A DNA stretch of 64,000 nucleotides from Stenotrophomonas raiganjensis (SeqCode). Lineage in GTDB: Bacteria > Pseudomonadota > Gammaproteobacteria > Xanthomonadales > Xanthomonadaceae. A program made the position numbers and the translations under genes. Within the stretch, counting starts at the first letter, position 1; every line of letters starts with the position of its first letter. The stretch covers positions 1 to 64,000 of the forward strand of contig NZ_JAUTXR010000120.1 in the NCBI RefSeq assembly GCF_030658505.1, read 5' to 3'. Positions 1 through 7,365 of the stretch are shown piece after piece. A model generated the notes under the pieces. That model was not told the origin of the DNA, searched no databases, and saw nothing but the letters and a program-made list of their open reading frames with translations.

Positions 1-200
1 TGCTCGACCCCGGCGTCGGGGTCAGCTCCACCGTCCCGCACCGGTCGCGCCGCGACGTGTAGGTCGGCGACCGGGTCGCGCAGGGCCCGGTGATCGCCGC
101 CGTCGGCGCCACCGGCCGTGCCCCCGGCCCGCCCCTGCACTGGGGCATTAACTGGTTCGATCCCCGTAGCGACCCGGTGCTGGTGCTGGCGCGCATGTAA
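1..200 (+). pseudogene. Decayed 3' end of an M23-type peptidoglycan peptidase
   Basis: The frame ending in TAA at 198-200 reads like the C-terminus of an M23 (LytM-type) endopeptidase: VGDRVAQGPVIAAVGATGR, then PLHWGINWFD. Intact family members have an HxH zinc-binding motif inside GPHLHWG. Here the first His is replaced by Pro (GPPLHWG), and an in-frame TAG sits at 60-62. The preceding FLHLSR-like segment is also degraded (VPHRSR). The lost ligand and the internal stop point to a non-functional remnant. The 5' part lies outside the window, so a working start cannot be excluded, but no full-length product could be made through the TAG. Confidence 0.7.
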
Positions 201-204
201 CAGT

Positions 205-276
205 TGTGCCGGCCGCTGGCCGGCAACCCCATGATCTTCGCGGCGAATCTGGATGCCGGCCAGCGGCCGGCGCTAC
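205..276. repeat. Inverted pair of GTAG-type REP (SMAG) palindromes
   Basis: A GTAG-headed palindrome GTAGCGCCGGCCGCTGGCCG lies on the minus strand (head at 276). A facing, slightly diverged partner lies at about 205-226. Together they can fold into a longer hairpin. It sits between the decayed peptidase end and the next gene. Confidence 0.75.
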
Positions 277-312
277 CGTGATGTTTCGACGCATGGAAAC
301 AAGGAACGTTGC

Positions 313-1833
313 ATGCCCGCTACGGGTGATATCCACGTCGTCCACAACGCCCGCCTGGACGCCTACGTGGCCTACCAGCTGACTCACCTGGACGCGGAGG
401 ACGGCAGCTTCGCCGTCCTGGCGCTGGACTGGATGGGCAGCGCACTGCCTGACGCAGGCACGGTCGCAGCCATGCGACCTGCGCGCTTCAGCCCGTTCCG
501 TGCGGCACCCACGATCCTGCACCGCTGGGTGGGCAAGCGCGTCCCGCGCGATTTCCGGCAGGTGGGCTGGCGCGAGCCGCTGATCGCCGATCGTCCGAGG
601 ACTTACGGCAGCTGGCCCGATGGCGCCGAATGGGTCGGGCAACACCAGTGGGATGCGCTGGATGCCGATGCCGTGCGCGCCTTCCACGCCGCGATGTCCG
701 CGCCACAAGACCAGAGCGTGGTGCTGGAAAGCGATGCCTTTCCGGTGCGTCGCTGTACCCGCCGACTGGACAGCGCGACCTTGAACCGTGCGCCGTCACT
801 GTCTGTATTCGATGCCCTGCCGCTGCTCACGCAGCTGGAGATCAGCACACCGGTGCCGGGCCTGCTGCCGTGGCTGCGTACACGGCCGTTGATCCACACC
901 TTGCAGATCAGTGGCCAGCAGGAGACTGACGTCGATGTGCGAGGAACCAGGCTCCTGCAGATGACGATCGATGTCACCGGCCTGCGCTCGCTCCACCTCA
1001 ACCCGCAGCTGGATCGCCTGACGCTGATCGGCAGCATCGATCCCGCGCTGATCATCCACGCCGAGGACGAGGGCCGCTGGCTGACCCTCATCAGTACCGA
1101 TCCGCTGCTGCCAGGCCTGGGCCTGGCGCAGCTCGGTGAGCTGCAGCTGCGGGAGGTACGCGAACTCGACGCCGCACACATCGCCCAGCAGTTCCCGCAA
1201 CTGCAATCGCTCGCGATCAACGGCGCCCCCTGCCTGCTGCATCAGCTGCAGTGCCTCGGCGATCTGCAGCAGCTGCACACCCTCAGCGGCAGCGATCTCT
1301 TTCCGCCTGCGGGTTCGGTGTTTCCGGCACCGGAATGCTGGCCGCGCTTGTGCCGGCTGTGGCTGCACAGCCTGCCGGTCGAGCTTGGCACCGCCATCAG
1401 GAAGGCCTACAAGGGCGAGGCAGCAAGAGGCCTGGATCTGGACGTGGGACAACTGCGCAAGGCCGAATGGCTGGGCGCCAACCTCGACAACCCGTTCCGC
1501 GACTGGGACGGCAGCGCGCATATCAGCGCCGCGCAGGCAGGCAAGGCTGCGGCGCTCTATCGCAAGGCGTACACCGAGGCGCTGAAGGTGACGACTGCTG
1601 GCGACGACACAACCGAATTGACCACGGCGCTGGCACAGATCGGCCGCCAGTACACCGAAGGCTTCAACGCACTGGATCGCCGCAGCGGTTTCATCGAAAC
1701 CGAGGAACGCGAACAGATCTACATGGCGTGGATGGGCATCGTCGATGCCGTGGAAGCGAAGCGCGCACCGGGCACGATGCCGCTGCAGCGCGACGTACTG
1801 CGCGAAGCAATGAACGAGGTCAGGACGTTCTGA
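313..1833 (+). CDS. Hypothetical protein with leucine-rich-repeat-like middle
   Basis: 506 residues, function not recognised. The ATG at 313 is preferred over an in-frame ATG at 253 because 253 lies inside the REP palindrome, while 313 follows a Shine-Dalgarno AAGGAA at about 301-306. Residues from roughly 170 to 360 are leucine-rich with regularly spaced L-x-L patterns (LQSLAINGAPCLLHQL, LRSLHLNPQLDRLTLIG), which resembles degenerate leucine-rich repeats. The C-terminal 100 residues are helical and charged. There is no signal peptide or membrane segment, so it is probably cytoplasmic. It stands alone between two REP pairs. An LRR fold would suggest a protein-interaction role, but this is inference only. 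Confidence 0.75.
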   Translation: MPATGDIHVVHNARLDAYVAYQLTHLDAEDGSFAVLALDWMGSALPDAGTVAAMRPARFSPFRAAPTILHRWVGKRVPRDFRQVGWREPLIADRPRTYGSWPDGAEWVGQHQWDALDADAVRAFHAAMSAPQDQSVVLESDAFPVRRCTRRLDSATLNRAPSLSVFDALPLLTQLEISTPVPGLLPWLRTRPLIHTLQISGQQETDVDVRGTRLLQMTIDVTGLRSLHLNPQLDRLTLIGSIDPALIIHAEDEGRWLTLISTDPLLPGLGLAQLGELQLREVRELDAAHIAQQFPQLQSLAINGAPCLLHQLQCLGDLQQLHTLSGSDLFPPAGSVFPAPECWPRLCRLWLHSLPVELGTAIRKAYKGEAARGLDLDVGQLRKAEWLGANLDNPFRDWDGSAHISAAQAGKAAALYRKAYTEALKVTTAGDDTTELTTALAQIGRQYTEGFNALDRRSGFIETEEREQIYMAWMGIVDAVEAKRAPGTMPLQRDVLREAMNEVRTF

Positions 1834-1847
1834 GGCGCCCTGGAAGG

Positions 1848-1920
1848 GTAGCGCCGGCCGCTGGCCGGCGCCCCCGTCAATCCTGCATCGCCCGCGCTGC
1901 CGGCCAACGGCCGGCATTAC
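1848..1920. repeat. Inverted pair of GTAG-type REP (SMAG) palindromes
   Basis: GTAGCGCCGGCCGCTGGCCG on the plus strand begins at 1848, and a facing GTAATGCCGGCCG copy on the minus strand ends at 1920. The pair fills the gap between two convergent genes, a position where it could act as a bidirectional transcription or decay barrier. Confidence 0.75.
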
Positions 1921-1932
1921 CACGGCAATCGA

Positions 1933-2637
1933 TCAGCCGCGCGCGGCCCACCACACGCGCAGCAACGTGCGCACCGGGGTGGCTTCGATCGGCCTGCCTG
2001 CGGCTTGAGCGGCAACGCGGGCGCGCGCCAGGCTGGACCACACTCGGCGCGGGCGCGGGCCGGGTACGCGGCTGCCCCACCCCTTCAACAGATGCTGCGC
2101 CCAGCGCTGCGCGGCTGTGCTGGAATCTTCATCCAACAGGCTGCGCGGCACACCGGCCACGCCCGCGTCCTGCAGGCGCTGCGCCAGGGTCTGCAGCTGC
2201 ACTGCGCGGCCGGCGCCGGTGCGCGGCTTGTCGGCAAACAAGGCCGCTTCCACAGCGGCCACGGCCTCTGCGTAGTTGGCCAGCGCACGCTCGGCGCCGG
2301 CTGCATCCAGCGCGACGGTACGCGCCTCAACCAGATCCGGCAGCGCCTCGGCCAGCCGCGCCCACGGCGCGCGCACCGGCTCCAGCAGTCGACCCAACGG
2401 GTGGCGCGAACGCTGCGCGGCCCAGCTGCGCAGCTCCTCGGCCCACCATGCCAGCTTGGCATCGGCTGGCAGCGGGTCGCCACCGGTGTTGAGCATGTCG
2501 TCGAATTCCTGCAGCAGCGCAAACCACGCCACTGCAAGCTCGCGTTGCGATTCGGCCACGAACGGGGCGGCCACCGACCATTCCGGCCAGCGGCTGCGCC
2601 ACTTGTCGAGGAAACTGTCCAGCGCGGTGCTGCTCAC
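1933..2637 (-). CDS. Squalene/phytoene synthase-like family protein
   Basis: 234 residues from a GTG at 2637, which follows AAGGA with an 8-nt spacer. Longer upstream starts lie inside gph and are unlikely. The pattern DDMLNTGGDPLPADAKLAWW followed by EELRSWAAQRSRHPLGR matches the region of the phytoene/squalene synthase-like family where substrate-binding helices lie. The protein is shorter than true synthases, and the usual pair of DxxxD motifs is not evident, so catalytic activity is doubtful. It is the last gene of the mtaD-ubiG-gph operon, starting 11 nt after the gph stop. Proteins of this subfamily are often found beside quinone genes, but a role in ubiquinone synthesis is inference. 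Confidence 0.75.
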   Translation of the reverse strand: MSSTALDSFLDKWRSRWPEWSVAAPFVAESQRELAVAWFALLQEFDDMLNTGGDPLPADAKLAWWAEELRSWAAQRSRHPLGRLLEPVRAPWARLAEALPDLVEARTVALDAAGAERALANYAEAVAAVEAALFADKPRTGAGRAVQLQTLAQRLQDAGVAGVPRSLLDEDSSTAAQRWAQHLLKGWGSRVPGPRPRRVWSSLARARVAAQAAGRPIEATPVRTLLRVWWAARG

Positions 2638-2648
2638 TACGGGATTCC

Positions 2649-3344
2649 TTACGGCTGGGCCGGGGCTGCCGGCCGGGTCGGCCAGAGGCTGGCCAGTTGC
2701 AGGAGTTCGGCGTTCTCGACCAGCACGTCGGCCTGCCAGGCCAACGGATCGTCGCTGTGCAGGCGATAGCCCCACAGCGCCGCCACCGACGGCATGGCTG
2801 CGGCACGCGCAGCGATGATGTCACGCTCGTCGTCACCTACATACACGCAGTCTTCGGCAGCGATGCCAATGGCCTGCGCGGCATGCAGCAATGGCAACGG
2901 ATGCGGCTTGCGCTCGGCCAGGGTGTCGCCGCCGACCAGCACCGCGCAACGCTGCTGCCAGCCGTACTGCGGCACGATCAACCGCGCCAGGTACTCCGGC
3001 TTGTTGGTGACGATGCCCCACACCGTGCCGGCGGCATCCAGTGCGGCAAGCATGCCGGCCACGCCATCGAACAGCACCGCGTGCTGGCCGATCAACGCCT
3101 CGTAGCGCTGCAGGAACTCCGGAATCAGTGCATCACGCGCCGCCGTGTCCAGTTCGGGGAAGGCTGCCGAGACCATCGCACGCGAGCCCTTCGACACCAC
3201 CGGGCGCAGCACAGCCGGGTCGATCGGCGCGCGGCCACGCTGGGCCAGCATCGCATCGCAAGTGGCGACGAAGTCCGGTGCACTGTCCAGCAGCGTGCCG
3301 TCCAGATCGAACAGCACCGCACGCGGGAAGCGGGCGGAGGTCAT
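2649..3344 (-). CDS. gph: Phosphoglycolate phosphatase (HAD family)
   Basis: 231 residues. The HAD nucleophile motif [10 protein letters not shown] sits near residue 12, with the motif II region GIVTNK, the motif III lysine in ERKPHPLPL, and motif [10 protein letters not shown]. This is the layout of Gph-type phosphatases, which remove phosphate from 2-phosphoglycolate formed during repair of oxidised DNA ends. The ATG at 3344 overlaps the ubiG stop (ATGA, 3341-3344), which indicates translational coupling. The ubiG-gph order is common in gammaproteobacteria. A related sugar-phosphate HAD specificity (MupP-like) cannot be excluded by eye. Confidence 0.9.
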   Translation of the reverse strand: MTSARFPRAVLFDLDGTLLDSAPDFVATCDAMLAQRGRAPIDPAVLRPVVSKGSRAMVSAAFPELDTAARDALIPEFLQRYEALIGQHAVLFDGVAGMLAALDAAGTVWGIVTNKPEYLARLIVPQYGWQQRCAVLVGGDTLAERKPHPLPLLHAAQAIGIAAEDCVYVGDDERDIIAARAAAMPSVAALWGYRLHSDDPLAWQADVLVENAELLQLASLWPTRPAAPAQP

Positions 3345-4057
3345 GCCGGCTTGACCGCGTAGGCCAGGTAGTTGATGTCGGTGCGGCTGCTCAGGCGGGC
3401 GTGGTTGCGCCACGGCTCGTAGGCCATGCCGCTGACATCCACCAGCTGCATGTCGGCCTCGCGCAGCCAGCGCGCCAGCTCGGCCGGCTTGATGAACTCC
3501 TGGTAGTGGTGGGTGCCCTTGGGCAGCAGCCGCGCCACGTACTCGGCGCCGACAATCGCCACCGCGAAGGCAGCAGCGGTGCGGTTGATGGTCGACAGGA
3601 ACAGGTGGCCGCCCGGCTTCAGCAGACGCTTGCAGGCCTCGATGATCGCGCCCGGATCCGGCACGTGCTCCAGCATTTCCATGCAGGTCACCACATCGAA
3701 GCTGCCCGGCTGCTCGGCGGCCAGATCCTCGGCGGCCTGCACCCGGTAGTCGACCTTCGCACCGCTTTCCAGCGCGTGCAGGCGTGCGACCTTGACCAGC
3801 TCCGGAGCCAGGTCGATGGCGGTGACGTCGGCACCGGCCTGCGCCAGCGCCTCGCTCAGCAGGCCACCACCGCAGCCGATGTCGAGCACGCGCGCGCCAC
3901 GCAACGGCACGCGGTCGGCCACGTACTTCAGGCGCACCGGGTTCAGCGCATGCAGCGGCTTCTGCGGGCCGTCAGCGTCCCACCAGCGGTTGGCCAGCGC
4001 GGCGAACTTGTCCAGCTCGGCCTGATCGAAATTGGAGGATGCGTGGGGGGCAGTCAT
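3341..4057 (-). CDS. ubiG: Ubiquinone O-methyltransferase UbiG
   Basis: 238 residues, Rossmann-fold SAM-dependent methyltransferase. It shows the UbiG N-terminal signature [19 protein letters not shown], motif [16 protein letters not shown], the acidic residue after strand 2 (TAIDLAPE), and [11 protein letters not shown]. The enzyme carries out both O-methylations of ubiquinone synthesis at the inner membrane. The start at 4057 gives the canonical N-terminus. It follows mtaD by 25 nt and overlaps gph by 4 nt, so it belongs to the same leftward operon. The recycling of methyl-donor by-products by MtaD upstream fits a SAM-using neighbour. Confidence 0.96.
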   Translation of the reverse strand: MTAPHASSNFDQAELDKFAALANRWWDADGPQKPLHALNPVRLKYVADRVPLRGARVLDIGCGGGLLSEALAQAGADVTAIDLAPELVKVARLHALESGAKVDYRVQAAEDLAAEQPGSFDVVTCMEMLEHVPDPGAIIEACKRLLKPGGHLFLSTINRTAAAFAVAIVGAEYVARLLPKGTHHYQEFIKPAELARWLREADMQLVDVSGMAYEPWRNHARLSSRTDINYLAYAVKPA

Positions 4058-4082
4058 GGGGAAGTCCTTGCGGCGCCAGGGT

Positions 4083-5426
4083 TCAGGCGCGGATATGACG
4101 GATACGCTCGCGCCACTGGCGCGCGTTGGCAATGATGCCCGGCAGGTCCATGCCGACCAGCTCGCGCTGCACCAGCTTCGGCTTGCCGGCGATCCAGACG
4201 TCGCTGACCTGCTGGCGGCCGGTGGCGTACACCAGCTGCGACAGCACGTTGTGCAGCGGCTGGGTTTCCAGCGCCGACAGGTCCACGCAGACCAGATCGG
4301 CCTGCTTGCCGACTTCGATCGAACCGATACGGTCACCAAAGCCCAGCGCGCGTGCGCCGCCCAGCGTGGACGCGCGCAGCGTGGTCGCCGCGTCCAGCGC
4401 GGTGGCATCATCGGCCACGGCCTTGGCCAGGATCGCCGCGGTGCGGTTCTCGCTGAACATGTCCAGGTCGTTGTTGCTGGCGCAGCCGTCGGTGCCGATC
4501 GCCAGGTTCACGCCGGCCCGCTGCAATGCGCAGGCCGGGCAGAAACCAGACGCCAGCTTCAGGTTCGATTCCGGGCAGTGCACCACGCTGACGCCACGCT
4601 CGGCGCACAGGTGGATTTCCGCATCGGTCAGCTGGGTCATGTGCACCGCGATCAGGCGGTCGTTGACCAGGCCGAGCCGATCCAGCCGCGCCAGCGGGCG
4701 CTGGCCGTGCAGCTTGATCGAATCGTTGATCTCCTGCGCGGTCTCGTGGGTGTGCAGGTGCACCTGCATGTCGAGCTGGTCGGACAGCATCCGCACCCGC
4801 TCGAAATTGGCATCGTTGACCGTGTAGGGCGCGTGCGGCGCGAACGCGGTGCCGATCAGCGGATCGGTGCGCCACTGGTCATGCAGTTCACCGGCCTTGG
4901 CGAAGTACTCGTCGTCGGTCCTGGCCCAGGCGGTGGGGAAATCGATGATGACCGCGCCAACCAGCGCGCGGAAACCGTGCTTCTTGTAGACCGCGGCCTG
5001 CACATCGCCGAAGAAGTAGTTCTCGTTGGCGCAGGTGGTGCCGCCGCGCAGCATCTCGGCGATGGCCAGGGTGGTGCCGTCGGCCACGAATTCCGGCCCG
5101 ATCACCGCCGCTTCCACCGGCCAGATGTGCTGCTGCAGCCAGGTCATCAGCGGCAGGTCGTCGGCGACGCCGCGCAGCAGGGTCATCGGATTGTGCGTGT
5201 GCGCGTTGACCAAGCCCGGCATCAGCGCCGCCTCGGGGCGGCTGACCACCTGCGTTGCACGGAAGCGCGCGCGGGCCTCGGCACGCGGCAGGATGGCGAC
5301 GATCTCGCTGCCACGCACGGCAACGGCATGGTCTTCCAGCACCACCGCATGCGGCTCGATCGGAACGACATAACCGGCTTCGATGAGCAGGTCGCAGGCT
5401 TCGGGGAGGTGCGGGCTATCGCTCAT
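4083..5426 (-). CDS. mtaD: 5-methylthioadenosine/S-adenosylhomocysteine deaminase-type amidohydrolase
   Basis: 447 residues, amidohydrolase (TRZ/ATZ) family. The metal ligands are visible in order: [17 protein letters not shown] (HxH near residue 75), [20 protein letters not shown], and the late aspartate in [13 protein letters not shown]. These match MtaD/SahD-type deaminases, which remove ammonia from methylthioadenosine and S-adenosylhomocysteine. Exact substrate cannot be read from sequence, and guanine or triazine analog deaminases share the motifs. First gene of the four-gene leftward operon with ubiG, gph and the squalene synthase-like gene. The promoter side carries REP palindromes. 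Confidence 0.88.
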   Translation of the reverse strand: MSDSPHLPEACDLLIEAGYVVPIEPHAVVLEDHAVAVRGSEIVAILPRAEARARFRATQVVSRPEAALMPGLVNAHTHNPMTLLRGVADDLPLMTWLQQHIWPVEAAVIGPEFVADGTTLAIAEMLRGGTTCANENYFFGDVQAAVYKKHGFRALVGAVIIDFPTAWARTDDEYFAKAGELHDQWRTDPLIGTAFAPHAPYTVNDANFERVRMLSDQLDMQVHLHTHETAQEINDSIKLHGQRPLARLDRLGLVNDRLIAVHMTQLTDAEIHLCAERGVSVVHCPESNLKLASGFCPACALQRAGVNLAIGTDGCASNNDLDMFSENRTAAILAKAVADDATALDAATTLRASTLGGARALGFGDRIGSIEVGKQADLVCVDLSALETQPLHNVLSQLVYATGRQQVSDVWIAGKPKLVQRELVGMDLPGIIANARQWRERIRHIRA

Positions 5427-5478
5427 GCGGGCTCACTGGCTGGGGGGCGGCCTGATGGGAGGCGCCTGACGGGAGGCG

Positions 5479-5579
5479 GTAGCGCCGGGCCGTGCCCGGC
5501 GGCTGTCCGCTGCGGCGTCATGGACGCCGGCAACGGGTTCCGGGTTATACCCGGAAAGCCGAGCATGGCTCGGCTCTAC
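5479..5579. repeat. Facing GTAG-type REP (SMAG) palindromes between mtaD and efp
   Basis: One copy reads GTAGCGCCGGGCCGTGCCCG on plus from 5479. The second reads GTAGAGCCGAGCCATGCTCG on minus, with its head at 5579. They differ in stem sequence, so they are two REP subfamilies rather than a perfect inverted pair. A short inverted motif TAATCCGGCTGCGCCGGATTA follows at about 5584, just beyond the efp stop, and may terminate efp. Confidence 0.7.
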
Positions 5580-5600
5580 AGGTAATCCGGCTGCGCCGGA

Positions 5601-6167
5601 TTACTTGACGCGTGCGGAGTACTCGCCCGAACGGGTGTCGACGCGGATCACTTCGTCCTGGTTGACGAACAGCGGCACGCGGACCACGGCGCCGGTTTCC
5701 AGGGTGGCCGGCTTGCCGCCGCCGCCCGAGGTGTCACCACGGACGCCCGGGTCGGTTTCGGTGATCTTCAGCTCGACGAAGTTCGGCGGCTGCACGAAGA
5801 TCGGTTCACCGTTCCACAGGGTGACCACGCAGGACTCTTCGCCCTTCAGCCACTTCTCGGCGCCGCCCATGCCGGCCTTGGTGGCCTGGACCTGCTCGAA
5901 GGATTCCGGGTCCATGAAGTGCCAGTACTCGCCATCGCTGTACATGAAGTTCATGTCGGTATCGACGACGTCGGCTGCATCCAGCGAGTCGGTCGACTTC
6001 ATGGTCACTTCCTGGGTACGGCCGTCCTTGATCAGGCGGTACTTCACGCGGGTGAAGGCCTGGCCCTTGCCCGGCTTGACGTATTCGGTGTCGATGATGA
6101 CGGCCGGTTGGTTGTTGACCAGGATCTTCATCCCGTTCTTGACGTCGTTCATGCCGTAGCTGGCCAT
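5601..6167 (-). CDS. efp: Translation elongation factor P
   Basis: 188 residues, the standard EF-P length. The start at 6167 gives [17 protein letters not shown] and has CAGGAG upstream. Three beta-barrel domains are evident (KOW-like N-terminal, OB, and C-terminal, ending in [12 protein letters not shown]). Lys34 lies in [12 protein letters not shown], the lysylated tip of the bacterial EF-P subgroup modified by EpmA/EpmB. EF-P enters the ribosomal E site and rescues stalls at consecutive prolines. The divergent epmB neighbour supplies the modification enzyme, supporting the lysine-type (not rhamnose-type) pathway. Confidence 0.98.
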   Translation of the reverse strand: MASYGMNDVKNGMKILVNNQPAVIIDTEYVKPGKGQAFTRVKYRLIKDGRTQEVTMKSTDSLDAADVVDTDMNFMYSDGEYWHFMDPESFEQVQATKAGMGGAEKWLKGEESCVVTLWNGEPIFVQPPNFVELKITETDPGVRGDTSGGGGKPATLETGAVVRVPLFVNQDEVIRVDTRSGEYSARVK

Positions 6168-6224
6168 GCGTAAACTCCTGAGTGGCAAAAACGCCGCGGG
6201 TGCGGCGAGCCGTTAGAATGGAAA

Positions 6225-6255
6225 GCCCACCGGATGCCGGTGGGCGACTGTTTTT
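6225..6255 (+). promoter_or_regulatory. Terminator-like hairpin in the efp-epmB divergent region
   Basis: A perfect 9-bp stem GCCCACCGG-ATG-CCGGTGGGC (6225-6245) is followed by GACTG and then TTTTT at 6251-6255. It lies immediately before the epmB start, so any epmB transcript beginning further upstream would contain an intrinsic-terminator-like structure. It could be an attenuator, or a barrier for stray transcription. Confidence 0.5.
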
Positions 6256-6263
6256 CTGCCCCC

Positions 6264-7304
6264 ATGATAACCGCAGGCCCCCTCTCCATGCAGCTTTCCG
6301 CCTTCCCCCGGCCCCAGTCGCCAGGCGCGCCCGCGCGCTGGCAGCAGCTCTGGCGCCAGGCACTGCGCGACCCGCACGCCCTGCTGGCCCGGCTGCAGCT
6401 GGACCCGGCCGCGCTGGGCGTCTCGGAGGCGGCCATGGCCCAGTTCGCGCTGCGCGTCCCGGAAGGCTTCGTGGCCCGCATGCGCAAGGGTGATCCGGCC
6501 GATCCGCTGCTGCGCCAGGTGCTGCCGGTCGACGAGGAAATGCGTCCCGCGCCCGGGTTCAGCTTCGATGCGGTAGGCGACGGGGCGGCGAAGAAGGCCA
6601 CCGGCGTCATCCAGAAGTACCGGGGCCGTGCCCTGCTGGTCGCCACCGGCAGCTGCGCGATCAATTGCCGCTACTGCTTCCGCCGCCACTTCGACTATGG
6701 CGCGGAGAACGCCGCCAAGGGTGGCTGGCAGGAGGCCGTAGCCGCCATCGCCGCCGACCCGGACATTGACGAGGTGATCCTGTCCGGCGGCGATCCGCTG
6801 TCGCTGGCCACGCACAAGCTGGTCGAGCTGACCGACGCCCTGCGCGCGATCCCGCATATCCGCCGCCTGCGCATCCATACCCGGCTGCCGATCGTGCTGC
6901 CGGAGCGCGTGGACGATGAACTGGTCTCCTGGCTGGGCAGCCTGCCGTGGCCGCTGGCGATCGTGGTGCACGCCAATCACGCCAATGAGTTCGACGCCAG
7001 CGTGGACGCCGCGATGGCGCGCCTGCGCGGCACCGGCGCCCAGCTGCTGAACCAGGCGGTGCTGCTGCGTGGGGTCAACGACAGCGTGCAGGCCCTGCAG
7101 GACCTGAGCGAGCGCAGTTTCGCCGCTGGCGTACTGCCCTACTACCTGCACCAGCTGGACCGGGTCGAAGGCGTGGCCCACTTCGAAGTGGACGACACCC
7201 AGGCCAAGGCATTGATGGCCGGGCTGACCGCGCGCCTGTCCGGTTATCTGATCCCGAAACTGGTGCGCGAACTGCCGGGCGACCCGAGCAAGCGCCCGGT
7301 GTAA
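6264..7304 (+). CDS. epmB: EF-P beta-lysylation protein (lysine 2,3-aminomutase family)
   Basis: 346 residues from ATG 6264; an alternative ATG is at 6288, and neither has a strong ribosome-binding site. It is a radical SAM enzyme with the cluster motif CAINCRYCFRRHF (CxxxCxxC) near residue 130, then LSGGDPLS and the PLP-binding region found in lysine 2,3-aminomutases. EpmB converts (S)-alpha-lysine to (R)-beta-lysine, which EpmA attaches to EF-P Lys34. Shorter than clostridial aminomutases, as expected for EpmB. Divergent from efp. No epmA gene is visible in the window. Confidence 0.93.
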   Translation: MITAGPLSMQLSAFPRPQSPGAPARWQQLWRQALRDPHALLARLQLDPAALGVSEAAMAQFALRVPEGFVARMRKGDPADPLLRQVLPVDEEMRPAPGFSFDAVGDGAAKKATGVIQKYRGRALLVATGSCAINCRYCFRRHFDYGAENAAKGGWQEAVAAIAADPDIDEVILSGGDPLSLATHKLVELTDALRAIPHIRRLRIHTRLPIVLPERVDDELVSWLGSLPWPLAIVVHANHANEFDASVDAAMARLRGTGAQLLNQAVLLRGVNDSVQALQDLSERSFAAGVLPYYLHQLDRVEGVAHFEVDDTQAKALMAGLTARLSGYLIPKLVRELPGDPSKRPV

Positions 7305-7313
7305 TCCAGGGGC

Positions 7314-7348
7314 GGGGTCAGATCCCTGCGGAAAAGGGATCTGACCCC
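7314..7348. repeat. Palindromic GGGGTCAGATCCC repeat
   Basis: GGGGTCAGATCCCT, a TGCGGAA loop, then AGGGATCTGACCCC: a 14-bp perfect stem directly after the epmB stop and before the convergent GGDEF-EAL gene. A diverged relative with the same CTGCGGAAAAGG loop occurs at 48888-48926. It could serve as a bidirectional terminator. Confidence 0.7.
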
Positions 7349-7365
7349 GATACAACGGCAATAGG

